Part shown: piece by piece, positions 11,770 through 23,037 of the stretch
How positions within the stretch are numbered: the first letter of the stretch is position 1
Layout of the letters: each line of letters begins with the position of its first letter
From: Camillea tinctor
Taxonomy: Eukaryota; Ascomycota; Sordariomycetes; Xylariales; Xylariaceae
Reading direction: 5' to 3'
Length of the DNA stretch: 64,000 nt
Assembly: GCA_022578605.1 (NCBI GenBank)
Contig: MU394051.1
Coordinates: 1,723,664 to 1,787,663, forward strand
The notes under the pieces: model-generated
Databases searched by the model: none
The model's input: only the letters and a program-made list of their open reading frames with translations
What the model was told of the DNA's origin: nothing
Position numbers and translations under genes: made by a program

Positions 11770-12065
11770 AAGTGTTTGAAAAAGTAAAATTAGGTATGTA
11801 GAGGGGTGAAACAGTTTAAAAAGGGAAAAAAAAGAATAGTTTACGAAAATAAAACTAGTTTNNNNNNNNNNGTCTATGCCGGCTCCTCACTCACCACCCC
11901 GCGCGAGCGCCTGGCTGTGCGTTTGCTCTCAACAACAGCCCCCGGCTGGGGGGGGGGCCCCCCCCCCCCCCAAAGTCTTTGACTACGTAAACTTAGGTAT
12001 GTAGAGGGGTGAAACAGTTTACTAAGGGAAGAAAAAGAAGAGTTGACGAAACTCAAACTAGTATT
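11770..12065 (+). repeat. Imperfect direct repeat (about 92 bp) flanking the gap
   Basis: The stretch at about 11770-11861 recurs at about 11973-12065, sharing TAGGTATGTAGAGGGGTGAA and the following ACAGTTT...AAACTAGT at roughly 80 percent identity. The copies sit on either side of the N run and next to G13+ and C10+ homopolymers. The differences look like sequencing error (extra A bases), so this may be one locus assembled twice rather than a true duplication. Confidence 0.7.
11862..11871. other. Assembly gap (10 N)
   Basis: Ten undetermined bases. The true gap size is unknown, since 10 N is often a placeholder. Confidence 0.99.
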
Positions 12066-13177
12066 TTCAAGGTTTAAATGTTTAACCTTATTTCTCTTTT
12101 AAGTCTTTTGACTAAGCGTCTATCCGCTCTATTGGGTGTCACAGGAGGAAATCTCGGCCTTTAAATAATTCTTTTCCTTAGAACCTATGTCGTCTTACGT
12201 ATGAGCAGGCTCTAGATTGCGCGAGCACTTAACAAGCTTCTTGGGGGTGGTTTTTTTTTTCTTGGTGGGTGGGTGGTGGGGTCAGTTTTTTTGATCGGCC
12301 CGCCGCCCTTCAATGGTAGAATACTTCATGGTGGTGACATGGTCAGATACATGCCGTTCAAGAGTAGGGTGTTTGTCAGCGCACTGCAGGCAACAAGGAT
12401 CTTTGTCTTTGTACATGTACAGTATAGCCTAATGCCTCTCTCCTGGGTAGCGTACGCTAGCCAGAGCTTACCCAAGCTTGCCCAATTCGATTCGTTTTAT
12501 TTCGACCCCATTAACCTAAGAGCCGGAGTTCGGTGTACAAGGCACGGGACGAGATACGGCATAGGTATTGGTGGGGTCAAGTTCACGTAACCATTGTGTA
12601 GGTATGTAGACGTGATACTGGTACGTAGCGTCATGTTGTCAATTCCAGGAGCCATGATGCCATACCTGCATCCTCAAGCGAGAATTAAATAACATGCCTA
12701 ACTTGGCTTCGTGGGTAGGTTATATTATATCATCCATGTGTACATATACCCATTGGTAGTTCCCTCGTTGATTAGAGTATCCATTTGACAGTATGCTCGT
12801 GAATTGTAAAATCTGGAACATAGACTAGCTTCTGAATTGTTAAAGAGATACGCACCCATGCCTTCTACAGGTAAGTGTTCTATTTTTGTCCCACACTAAA
12901 GCCATGTGCGTGTGAGAACATCATGGACTTGGATCTACACCCCTCTAGTTTTCTGTTTTGATTCTTATGTACTGGTAGCAGTGCTAGTGTTGGACTACGT
13001 CTCCTTAACGCCGTCCCTCTCCTCTCATATGCCATATTCTTGGGATAATCAAACACTGATACCTTTCCACCAACGCCATAAATGAGGGTATGTTTGTTTC
13101 AAGACGAGAATGAAAGAAAAGGGGAAAAAAACAAGTAAAGGCAAAGAATGAAAATCCATGACCTCGTGAGTACATAA

Positions 13178-14027
13178 TCATCGCATATCGGCGTGGGCAA
13201 GCTCTGGTCCCCCAGCAACCGCAAAGTCATTGTTCACGTCGCCGGCTGTCTCCTCCCTCTGTTGCCTGCCCTCAAAGAGTCGACGCCACCACATCGGGGG
13301 GTCCAACGGCCGTGAGCCATTGTGCATTGGAGGATACACATCGGTAAAGAAATACCAGATGTGGCCAATGACCACTCCCATGATTTCATCCTTGGGTACT
13401 GTTCCATGCATAACAAGGCTGAAACCCATTAACACCCACGGGAGGTACGGCGCCGTGAAGATGAGGAGGCCTAGAAAACTGAGACGTGTCTCGGGGTTCC
13501 GTCGCGACCAGATATAGACCAATGTCGATGATAAGGGATGTCCGAGGAACGGCATAGAGACCATGGGAGAGAGCATGAGGAGGAAGGCCATCGAGTAAAC
13601 CAACAGCCAGGAGAAGTGGGCGGGGGATCGGCCGGAGGACTCTTCGAGGAGGCGGGCGTACCGCTGGAGGAAGTAGACGTGGAATAAGAGGTCGAGAGAG
13701 AAGGGGCCGAAGTAGAGGAAGGTCGTCAACATTCGCCAATACTAATATCACAAGACCAGTTCCGTGTTAGCCGTCGGCATCTCTACTACAGTTGAAAGCG
13801 AAAAAAAAAAAGAAGAGAAAAAAGAAAAGGACGGTTTTCCTCCTTACCTCTCCTTTCTGAAAGACGGTGCGCACGCTGTAGAACAGCTGGAAAGGAGTAA
13901 CCATTTGGCATTGCACCAGAGCACTCGTCAAGACAGTGGCGGTAGTCCACCATCTGGTGCATATGGGCATTTCCCAGAACCAAGCTTCGAGAGGGTTTCG
14001 GCCACCATCGCCCATGATAGGATCCAT
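13178..14027 (-). CDS. Derlin family ER membrane protein (ERAD)
   Basis: Rhomboid-like pseudoprotease of the ER membrane that helps extract misfolded proteins for degradation. Two exons, 13848-14027 and 13178-13741, separated by a 106-nt intron, give 247 aa. The N-terminal LEAWFWEMPICTRWWTTATV is typical of derlins. The junction gives KGEYWRMLTTFLYFGPFS, which contains the conserved WR. About five to six hydrophobic helices follow, including FSWLLVYSMAFLLMLSP and IFTAPYLPWVLMGFSLVMHG. Near the end IGHIWYFFTDVYPP is another signature. No catalytic rhomboid Ser/His dyad is seen, as expected. The C-tail is short and lacks an obvious SHP box, which favours a Der1-like over a Dfm1-like type, though that is inference. 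It is divergent from ALE1, with 1.1 kb between the start codons. Confidence 0.92.
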
Positions 14028-15149
14028 ACTGGCAAAACTTCTAGTATTTGGATAATTGGTTATTCGAGGTAAAACGGTAAAGCAATAGGTGAACAGGTAG
14101 GAAGGGCAGGTTTAGATGTTGGATGTTAGATGTTGGATGTTGAATGTGGATGTGGATAGTAAAGGAATACCAGATAGTCTAGTTGTTAGTGGTGTTTCTA
14201 TGGTTCTAGGAGGCGCGGAACAGTGGGTTGGTTGGTGGATGGTTAGGTGGCGTTAGCATCCAATGGACGTTGTCTGAGCATTTTACAGCTGCTTAGTACA
14301 GTGATAAATCTGGCCTTTATCGGTTATCGGAGAATGGCAATGTGGGGACCGGGGGGGGACCTTGCTGTCCTGATTAAGTAAGTTCTGCTATAGACCTACC
14401 TAGGTACCTACCTAGTTGTATGCACAATGAAAACTCCCGCTACATCAACATCATATATATACATGTATCCGCCCTAGGTTTGATGTTAATAGGTAGTATC
14501 TATTATTCTTTGCATAACCTAGATATATAAGTTACACGTGTTTATATGTCTGGTATGGCGCATGTAGATGTTAGTTGTTTCTCTCTTTGTATTGAAGCTC
14601 TCACTCACCCTTTGACTATACACATTGATATATATCAAAGATATATTGTAAGTAGTAACCTTATGTACTTGTGGTTATAGTAAGAAGGCGCGTTGTTGTC
14701 TTGTGCCTGTGTGCCTCGTGCCTCCCGGCAGTATACGTCAATACTTCCTAGCAGCCACACAAATGCCCACATGTCAACTAGATGGGGATCCACCTTTAGC
14801 GCATGAGGTCATCAGCTCAGCTAGTGTAGGTGCATACAAAAGCTTTTTTCTTTTTTTTTTAATGTGAAAGCTTCCAAGTTCCATCTCTAATAAAGCTCTC
14901 TCTCAGTGTTATTGGAAAGTCAACCAGTCCAAATCTCCCACCTCTTGAACTTGACCATCACAAGTCTGGCTGTCTATTGAAACATAATACCCCTTCCAGG
15001 CTGAAACTCACCTTTTCTTTCATTTTATTCTTTTTCTTCAAAAATATGTCTATTATAGATTCCATTATATTTTGCCCACTTTCCTAAAGTCCACCGTCTC
15101 GTATTGTTTCTTCGCCCCGTCCCACTTGTAGGGGCATATGTATTCCAAA
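14028..15149. promoter_or_regulatory. Divergent promoter region, derlin / ALE1
   Basis: The region lies between two start codons pointing away from each other, so it must hold both promoters. Visible items are a heptamer tandem repeat at 14113-14157, a palindromic ACCTACCTAGGTACCTACC cluster at about 14394-14415, and pyrimidine-rich tracts just before ALE1 (about 15010-15120), which are common near fungal transcription starts. No specific factor site can be named. Confidence 0.5.
14113..14157 (+). repeat. Short tandem repeat, unit about 7 bp (TAGATGT/TGGATGT)
   Basis: Six or so degenerate copies of a heptamer (TAGATGT, TGGATGT, TGAATGT) lie in the derlin upstream region. It is a simple repeat with no known function. 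Confidence 0.7.
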
Positions 15150-17197
15150 ATGCTACCTTATATCAACATACGTATGACAGCTTCTTGTGACTGTACAACA
15201 ATGTAGAGCTTCTATACTAACGCATAGCAGCTTTCGAGTATCTATCCGGAATCGTAGGCGCCTCGCCAGATGAACGTTCGTCTCACCAAGCTATTCACTC
15301 CTTCTCCTTGTTCTAACTGATTAACATCGTCACCATAGTCAAGCTCATATTCTCCTTCCTACTATCCTACCCGCTGGCTGGCCTCCTTAAGCGCGTTCCC
15401 GATGCTCGACCAGAATACAAGAACCTCTTCATAGTGAGGTACGATACTCTCCCCGACCTTCCTCTGGCCACGGCCACGGTCATAGTCACATGCAAATCCG
15501 AGAAAAGAGGCTAGGGGCTGACTTGTAAATAGTGGTGGCCTCTTCTATCTAGTAGGCCTTTACTCGCTATGGACTGGTGTTCGCACGCTTTTCATCGCCG
15601 CCGGTGGCACCTATGCTCTCGCATACTACCTTCGAACGTCCCCCTATATGCCATGGATAGCCTTTGTTTTCCTCATGGGCCACATGGCTGCGAACCAACT
15701 CACCCGCCAGTTTGCTGCTAACCCCGCTACTGTCGATATCACTGGTGCGCAGATGGTTCTTCTTATGAAGCTGTCGGCCTTTGCCTGGAACGTGGCCGAT
15801 GGGACACTACCCGAGGACCAGCTCAGTGATTTCCAGAAAGACCGGAGGGTCGTCGAAATGCCTACTCTACTGGATTATGCGGGATACGTGCTGTTCTTCC
15901 CTTCTCTGATGGCTGGGCCTGCGTTCGACTACAACGAATACCGCCGATGGATCGACTGCACCATGTTTGATGTACCAGCCTCTATTGACCCGGCGAAGAA
16001 ACCCCCTACTAGGAAGAAGCGCAAGATTCCGAGGAGCGGCACGCCTGCCATGTGGAAGCTAGCCGGTGGCTTAACTTGGATCTACCTGTTCATAAACTGC
16101 AGCAAGTGGTATAGTCCCGATGTGCTCTTCTCCGATCAATATATGACGTACAGCTTCGTACGCCGCGTCTTTATTTTGCACATGGTCGGTCTGACCACGC
16201 GTATGAAGTACTACGGTGTGTGGTCCCTCGCTGAGGGGTCTTGCATCCTTTCTGGTCTGGGGTACAATGGTGTAGACCCCATTACTGGCAAGGTCTCGTG
16301 GAACCGGCTACAGAACATCAATCCATGGGGCGTCGAGTCTGCACAGAACAGCCGTGCATATCTAGAAAATTGGAACATGAACACCAACAAATGGCTAAGG
16401 TACTACATTTATCTGCGCGTCACACCGAGAAACAGAAAACCTGGCTTCCGCGCAAGTATGGCTACATTTGTAACCAGCGCTTTCTGGCATGGCTTCTACC
16501 CAGGGTACTACTTAACCTTCGTTCTCGCAAGTTTTGTCCAAACCGCTGCAAAACGTGAGTTCTTCTACCCCTATGACAATGCCCACCACTAGGTGACTAA
16601 TTATCCATCGCTTCCTCTTTAGACTACCGCCGCAACCTCAGGCCCTTCTTTCTTGACCCGGTGTCCCAAAAACCGCTACCTAACAAGAAGTACTACGACG
16701 TAGCATCCTGGTTAGCAACACAGGTGACTTTCTCCTTCGTCGTAGCCCCCTTCGTTATCCTACAGTTCAATGAATCTCTTGTAGCTTGGGGCCGGGTCTA
16801 CTTCTACGCTATAATCACAACGGGGGCCAGTTTGGCTTTCTTCGCCTCTCCTGGCAAAGCATATCTGCGTCGCCGCCTCGAGGAGCGTACCAATGATGCT
16901 GGTGCTCGTCTGGTTCGCAGCGCGAGCCAAGAGAGCCTAAATCTTAATCCCCGCAGCCAGGAGCCCGTTCTTGGTCTCAGTGCAGACCCCGGTCGCGATT
17001 TTGACGAGGCTATACAGGAGATCCGCAGCGAGGTCGAGAAGGCGCAGATAAGGAAGAGAATGAGTGATGCGAAGAAGTTAGCTTTAAAGAAGGAGAGCGA
17101 AGAGGACAAGGACATGTCAGAGCAGATGACAGAGGAGGCCCGGAAGAGGGGGCAGGAAAGCGGGGAGGCGACAGAGCCACGTTATGCTACTGAATAG
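15150..17197 (+). CDS. ALE1: Lysophospholipid acyltransferase (MBOAT), ALE1/LPT1 type
   Basis: ER membrane O-acyltransferase that re-acylates lysophospholipids (broad lyso-PA/PC/PE activity in yeast Ale1). Five exons, 15150-15171, 15231-15275, 15339-15438, 15533-16554 and 16623-17197, give 587 aa. The first two exons are tiny (22 and 45 nt) and together read MLPYINIPFEYLSGIVGASP. The intron-1 acceptor is taken as the CAG at 15228-15230, which gives IPFE; the AG one codon earlier is possible. Multiple hydrophobic segments follow. The MBOAT catalytic His375 lies in SAFWHGFYPGYY, and INPWGVE precedes it, as in the family. The C-terminal 110 residues are hydrophilic, with an Arg/Lys/Glu-rich coiled-coil-like stretch (IRKRMSDAKKLALKKESEED). 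High confidence for family. Confidence 0.95.
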
Positions 17198-19090
17198 ATA
17201 CACTTGGGCACCAACTTAGAGGACAAGACCGCTGGGGAGGTCTGTTAATTGTTTCTGTCTATTTATTGGATATAAATACTTATGCATTGTCTTGCGTCTG
17301 ATAGTAGCATCGACTACTCTCCACGGGGAAGGATTCACGATGTCCTCCGGGTATGACAAGAATGAAAGACCTCGGCGCAGAAAGCGTCAGGCGACATAGG
17401 AACAAAACCAGTGGGTGGAAGATAGGGGTTGAGAAAGATGGTGTGCCTGTTGTTCAGCACCCTAGAGAACACACCAGAAGCAGGAGAGCCCGCATATGAT
17501 AGATACACATAGCATACCCGTATAGACCTTAATGTAAACTTAACCTGCCTTTATTATTAATCAGAATGCATCATAATACCTAACTGCTTCGTGAAAGTGC
17601 TTGACCTTAGGTACTATCCTTATTCTTATTCATACCTCTCGATTCCATAGGTGTAGGGCACCATACACTGTAGCAAGCTTAGATACCTCAATACGTATTG
17701 TACGCTAAGGAATGGTCTGGAGAGGGGAGAGTACACGAAGGGTCACATGGATGGGTCAACTACGAATGAGCAAGAACACTAATAATGAATAAAAGGTTTC
17801 GAAGTAAATGTGTTTTCTTTGCCATGATATTCATCGTCGTAGGCACGGACGGATGGTAAGCTATGTAAGAAGCTAAAATTGATGGAAAGAAAGGATTTAT
17901 AACAGAGGGGGGGGAAACCTTCGATCTAGGATTTTTCCTTTTTTTTTTTCCCTCTATCGCCCTCTTCTCCTTTCTTCGTTCATAGTTTGACTGATTGATT
18001 GGTCGTGTGTGTGTGTGCCTGATCCAACATATTCCTCTCCTTGTCCTTTTTTCCTCCTTTCGACTTTTCCGATAGAACACATTAAACAATTAACTTTTTT
18101 TAAACATTCGTTCCCTCAAAAAAAGTTTGAAAAAAAGTAAGGCCTTGGTAGGCAGGTAGGTAGATTCGAAAGTGTGAAAATGCCGTTGCATTATCCGTCC
18201 CTTTTCCCTTCCTCCTCTTGATTATGATCCCATCTCAAGCATGGTTACCCTGATAGGCGCGTGAGAATCATATAAGCCTTATCCCAGCTATGGAAATATA
18301 GGAAGGCTACCTGAAAAGGTAGTATCTTCGTTCCGTTCCACCCGAAGATATATATATATCAACGCTGGGCATCGAGAAAAGGGGGCTCTAAAAAGCCCCC
18401 GTCATAAAAAAAAAGAAATTGAGGTTAAATCAAGGACAGTGTGTCCCAACCTCCCCAAAAAATAATGATAAGTAGTATATAATACATTACACTCCCGGTA
18501 CTCCGACTTTGTGCAGCGAGGCTGGCCCAAGCCAAAAATTAAGCAAAAGCAATTTGCAGGAAACCAAACGCTTTGATGGGGGTATCGTTAACTCGTATGT
18601 TAGCTGAGGATGTTCCAACTCGTATTTTTTCCCACCGTTGTTGTTTTTCGTCTAAAAAAAAGAAAAAGAAAATAAAACTTTTACAAAAAATATCCGACGA
18701 GTTAATATAAAAAAAGTAACGTCGTGAATGAAGGTAGTTTGAATGTACAGATATCGAACTCGAAAAATAATGAAAGAGGTTGATATGTGAAACGTAACGG
18801 AAATACGGAAACGTAAAGCCTTGATAATGCTGTTAAGAATATCGGTATACAGAAAGCCGTGGGCAGATGACGATGCCAGGTCGTGGTGGTTGTATAGCTA
18901 ACGTAGATGCGTAAACAGATATTCCGGGTCATGCCGTTCCGGAACGGGAATTTTCTATATCGAAAATAGAGAAAAGCAATAGCCACATGGCTCATAAATT
19001 TCGTCATGAAGGAAAAATAATCGTAGTTCGTTCGTCATTTCGCGGATGAGGGGGTTAGATGTATCAACTGTTCGTCCAGGAGCACTTCCA
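17198..19090. other. Intergenic spacer between convergent genes
   Basis: ALE1 (+) and the serine-rich gene (-) converge here, so the region holds two 3' ends. It contains A/T homopolymers, an AT dinucleotide run near 18348-18358 and a GT run near 18004-18016. No coding or RNA gene signal is seen. Confidence 0.55.
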
Positions 19091-21952
19091 TCATCTGCCC
19101 CATTTCTGTCTGATACCAATAACCACAAGTGCAGCCACGGCACCCAAGATGAGAAGTCCAACAATGGCCATAAAGCGATTGAGATTCCTCCACCATCTTG
19201 CGCTCTGGTAGTTGATATCGTCCACAGGCATGGTTTGCCGACGGAAGGGCTCGGTTTTCGCTTCTTCGGGGATACCGAGTTCTGCGGTACTGGCGTCCCG
19301 TTCTTGGACTGTGGGTATGGGCTTCGCGGGCAATGGTAGGAATGCAGCAATTATCCAAGCTGATGAGTGAGTGGGTTAGCAAACGCAAGCGACCCACAAG
19401 ACTTGGAGCCAAATGAACTTACTGAAGGGAATTCCAAACCCCACTGCGAAGAAGAGTACTTGGATGTTGCGCTTGCCAAAGGTGTGGGTATCAGCAGACC
19501 AGGTTCCCGAGGGCGGGTCCCAAATGCTGTAGGTACTAGCCCGACGATCCAAACGAAGATGGGGAGACCATATACTGGACGTCTTCTTCTTTGGCCGACG
19601 TGGAATATCGACGCTCGAATGCATGGCCTCTATCGATCCAGGTAGACGGTCGTGAGGGGAGAATTCTTTAGGACGACGACGTGGGTTGTGGATGTACTGG
19701 TCGAAGTCTTGCCCAGGAGAGCCGCTTGGGGCCCACGCGCTTCCTGGCCGACTATCACCGCCCTCCGATATAATCGATGGCGTCGCTAGCCAGCGTCTTT
19801 CACCGCTGCCATAATAGAGCCTGCGGCATGTTAGCAAGTGGGAGAGGATTCGTCGACTGGAATATCAAAATTACCTAGCCCATGTGGGAATGGCAGTGGC
19901 GGTGAAACTTCCGGCGCGTGAGCGTGAGCTCCGTAAACTGATATCGGACGGTTGCCGCGACATGCGAGTGCGAGACGATTTTGTTTGAAGTTGATGAAGT
20001 TGTTGAAGATCCGCGAGTCCGTCGCCGTGCTCGTCATGGTCTCGAACCATGCGGATCGGTGGGCTGGGGAGTTCCCTCGCGCCTCTCATGAAAGCCGGGC
20101 TCGGCCGCTCTATCGAGTCCGTTCGCGAATGCGACCTCGAATGTGATATTAGCTGGTCTAGGTTGTCGCCTATAGAGGATGTCATGCTGAGTAAAGCCCT
20201 GCTACCACGACTTCCAGGCGCACTGCTGCTCTGTTCCGATAATGAGCCAAACCCACGAGAGCTTCTGGCGCGGGATCCGCCTTCACTGCCTTCGTATTCG
20301 GACATGACAGTCGAAAGCTGCGAGCTCCATTGATGCACGTCCATCCGTGGCCTAAGCGGTGTGATGTTGGAAAGGCCTGCCCATGAAGAATGAGGTCTTG
20401 CAGGTGCAGCAGGCGTGGGATGCAAACGGATGATATTCGGGGTCGGGACGAGAGTTGCGGTGCCTTGACTAATAATGCTCGATATTGAAGACAACGAAGC
20501 CGACCGTCCACGCAGGGACTCTCCACGCAGAGACTCCCCGGACTGCTGCCTATAGAACCCGGTTCTCTCGGACAATGACCCTTTCCGTGGCCTTAGGGGG
20601 CGAATTACCAGGCTCTCCTGTGAGTATCTCTCTCGGATGTCTAGGCTGAGACTGTCGTCAGACGAGAAGGGACGGGGTCGTTTAGCAAAGGTGGCGAGCG
20701 ACGACGCCGGAGAGGGGTCGTCATAAACGACAAAGTTCTTGCCTGCTGGTGTATCTACGGGTCCTTGCTCGGGCGATGAGTTGTAAGGATACGGAGGCGA
20801 GGTGTGTCCTAGGACTCGGTAATTGGAGCCACTTGACGACGATGGGACTTTGATGCTGTCGGAATCCGGTACAGGCGGAGAGCTGCGGCCGATTATCTTG
20901 TAATTAGTGCTTTCTTCAATGGTCGAGTCGCTCTGCTCGGTAGCGAAGGACTTCTTGGTGGTAAGGGGCGAAATGGGTTCTGGAGATTCTATCGGTCTTT
21001 CTGGAAGAGCCGGCAGCGCAGGCACAACTTCTCTTTCTTTGCCTTTGTGTCTGAGATCAGGCGTGTTGGGTACCTTGCGCAAGCCGCCAACCATGCGGTA
21101 ATTCCAAGGCGAGGCGGAACTTTGATCTTCGGGCAATTGCTTGGTCGTCGCAGAAGAGCCCGAGGTGAAAGATGAGACACTGCGCTCGGGAACTGAGCTT
21201 AGTGGAGAGCTGGGACGATCATCCGTTGTCGCATCGAATGAGGGCTGCGATGTCAAGGTCGAAGTATTAGAAAGTGAGGGAGTCTTCGTACTCGATCCCG
21301 ATCTATTGGAATTGCGCAAGCCTGTTGGCTTCAATACGACAGAGAAAGTCTTGTCCGAATGGACATTGATTACGTTGCCTCGTCGAGATCCGGGCCATTT
21401 GGAGGCTGGCGAAAGAGGTCCTTCCTCGTTGAGCGATGACTGTGACGGCGCATTAACATGTCTGATATTACCTCCATACGAAGATTTGCCGGCAAGGATT
21501 GGTGGGGCTGTGCTCTGGGAGCCAAACGACTCATAGATGAGGCTTACTCCTGAAACCGTTTTCCCTCTCACCCTTGTAGGTGTGAACGGTGGTGAAGAGG
21601 TCGAGACAGTTGATGCTCGAGCTTCCCTTGTACGGGGCCGGTTTCTCGTTGGCGTGCTGCTGCCCGTATGGCTGCCATTGCTGCTGGCTTCTGACCGTGA
21701 TTCATTAGACCTCGTTTCTTGCTTGTCTCCGTCTCCGTCTCCGTCCCCGTCTTCGTCCTCGTCCCCATCTTGAGCTTCATCCTCGGGGTCTGGCCTCGGC
21801 GGAGAATAAGGTACGATGCGAATCCCCAACCGGCTCGAGTCTGAATTCGGCCTCTCATTCAGCGGTGTCCTTGGAGGGCGGGTTGGCGAAGCTGATGTCG
21901 GCGATGACATCCTCTGCGACGAGCTGGTCCCGAAGTTGTGGAAAGGGGCCAC
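19091..21952 (-). CDS. Serine-rich protein with two C-terminal membrane segments, function unknown
   Basis: Three exons, 19875-21952, 19423-19820 and 19091-19359, encode 914 aa; introns are 54 and 63 nt. I do not know its function. Residues 1-690 are low-complexity, Ser/Pro/Thr/Arg-rich and probably disordered, with an acidic run of Asp-Gly repeats at about 61-76. A related motif occurs three times: WNYRMVGGLRKVPNTPDL (283-300), TNYKIIGRSSPPVPDSDS (349-366) and SNYRVLGHTSPPYPYNSS (376-393). After the first intron comes a more ordered segment (LYYGSGERRWLATPSI), then a hydrophobic stretch at about 812-838 (VLFFAVGFGIPFTWIIAAF). A second membrane helix lies at about 888-908 (FMAIVGLLILGAVAALVVIG), ending RQKWGR. 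The topology suggests a tail-anchored or hairpin membrane protein with a long cytosolic phosphorylatable region. An alternative start is the Met at residue 15. Confidence 0.85.
20774..21106 (-). repeat. Protein-level triple motif (NYR-x-x-G-x-x-x-P-x-x-P)
   Basis: Three copies of an 18-residue motif sit inside the serine-rich gene, at residues 283-300, 349-366 and 376-393. Shared positions are Asn-Tyr-Arg/Lys, a hydrophobic pair, Gly, Ser-Pro and a second Pro. Spacing is uneven, so this is not a simple tandem expansion. Confidence 0.7.
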
Positions 21953-22985
21953 ACGAATCTATCTTCCAGTCCAGGTACTATACGACTAATAAGACCATGA
22001 CGAGTGAGATACCAGGCAAAGAAATTTGTCGATTATCCGTCAGGCTCTCACACGAGCACGAGCAATTGGAGGCGAGCTGCTTTGGTTTTTGTTTTTGAGC
22101 AATGACCAGGGGGGATCGAGCTGGTGTGGAGTCTGCTGCGTTTTTTTGGGCGAGATCGTGACCGTCACAACTGGGGCAAGAAACAAAAAATTAAAGTAAA
22201 CAGTATAAATCTATAGAGAAGAAGAAAAAAAAATCAAAAATAGACGTCAACTAGACGAAGGCGGAAAATAGAACAACGAGTAAGAACCCCGGCAACTTAG
22301 AGATAGCGAACCAGGAGGTTTGATATTATATCGAGCAACTGAAAAAAGAGTGACAGTTTGGCGTGGTCGGTTCCGCGTGACCAGCTTAGGTATAGTATAA
22401 GAGTATACCGGCGGGTGTTTGATAGAATGAGTGTGTGAGTATAAGCCAAGTGTGGGACTGGACAGTATAGGAATTAGGGGAAAAAACGAAAGACACCAAT
22501 TCCAATCCAAAGAGCTCTACAACCGCGCGGGGACAAAAAGAGGGAAAGGAGAAGCAAGACTCTTCGAAGTTTGGTGGGAGGGTATGGCTTCTTGAATTAC
22601 CGCGACGTAGCAAGGAACAATCGATTGGCTAGCAGCTAGTCTGTCTCTGGCGACGTATTCTGCAACCCAAAAGGGGATCGAGCCGAACGACGGATTGATG
22701 GTCAGGAACAGGGACTGAGCTCTAACCTAGGAAGCTCGGGCTATTTTTTTCTTTTCTTTCTTCTTTGGCTTCGACGTGGGAGGGGGTAAGGATGTACCAC
22801 TGGGAGGAGAGGTACAAGGGAAAATGGAAGAGGCTGAGATGACAAGGGGCGTGCTATATCTCGGCATCTCATCTGGTTGTAGTGTAGTGTAGTAGTTTTT
22901 TTTGTTAGTCTACCTTGGATGGGTTAGATAGTATAGTAGTATTAAGTTGAGTTGAGTTGTCTCTCTAGGTCCTCTCCATCTCTAG

Positions 22986-22994
<9 letters not shown>

Positions 22995-23026
<32 letters not shown>

Positions 23027-23037
23027 TACATACATAC
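22995..23037 (+). repeat. (CA)n then (CATA)n microsatellite
   Basis: About thirteen CA units run into four CATA units. This is a simple sequence repeat, upstream of the serine-rich gene by about 1 kb. Confidence 0.95.

Larger units (their letters stand above)
11709..13177. other. Intergenic spacer containing an assembly gap
   Basis: No gene can be supported. The left part holds homopolymer G and C runs, a 10-N gap and a duplicated flank (listed separately). The right part (12100-13177) is ordinary non-coding sequence; a 105-codon plus-strand open frame at 12273-12590 has no recognisable protein character. Confidence 0.55.

Noticed and set aside
12273..12590. 105-codon plus-strand open frame downstream of the gap
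   Set aside because: No domain, membrane pattern or conserved motif, and biased composition; treated as chance.
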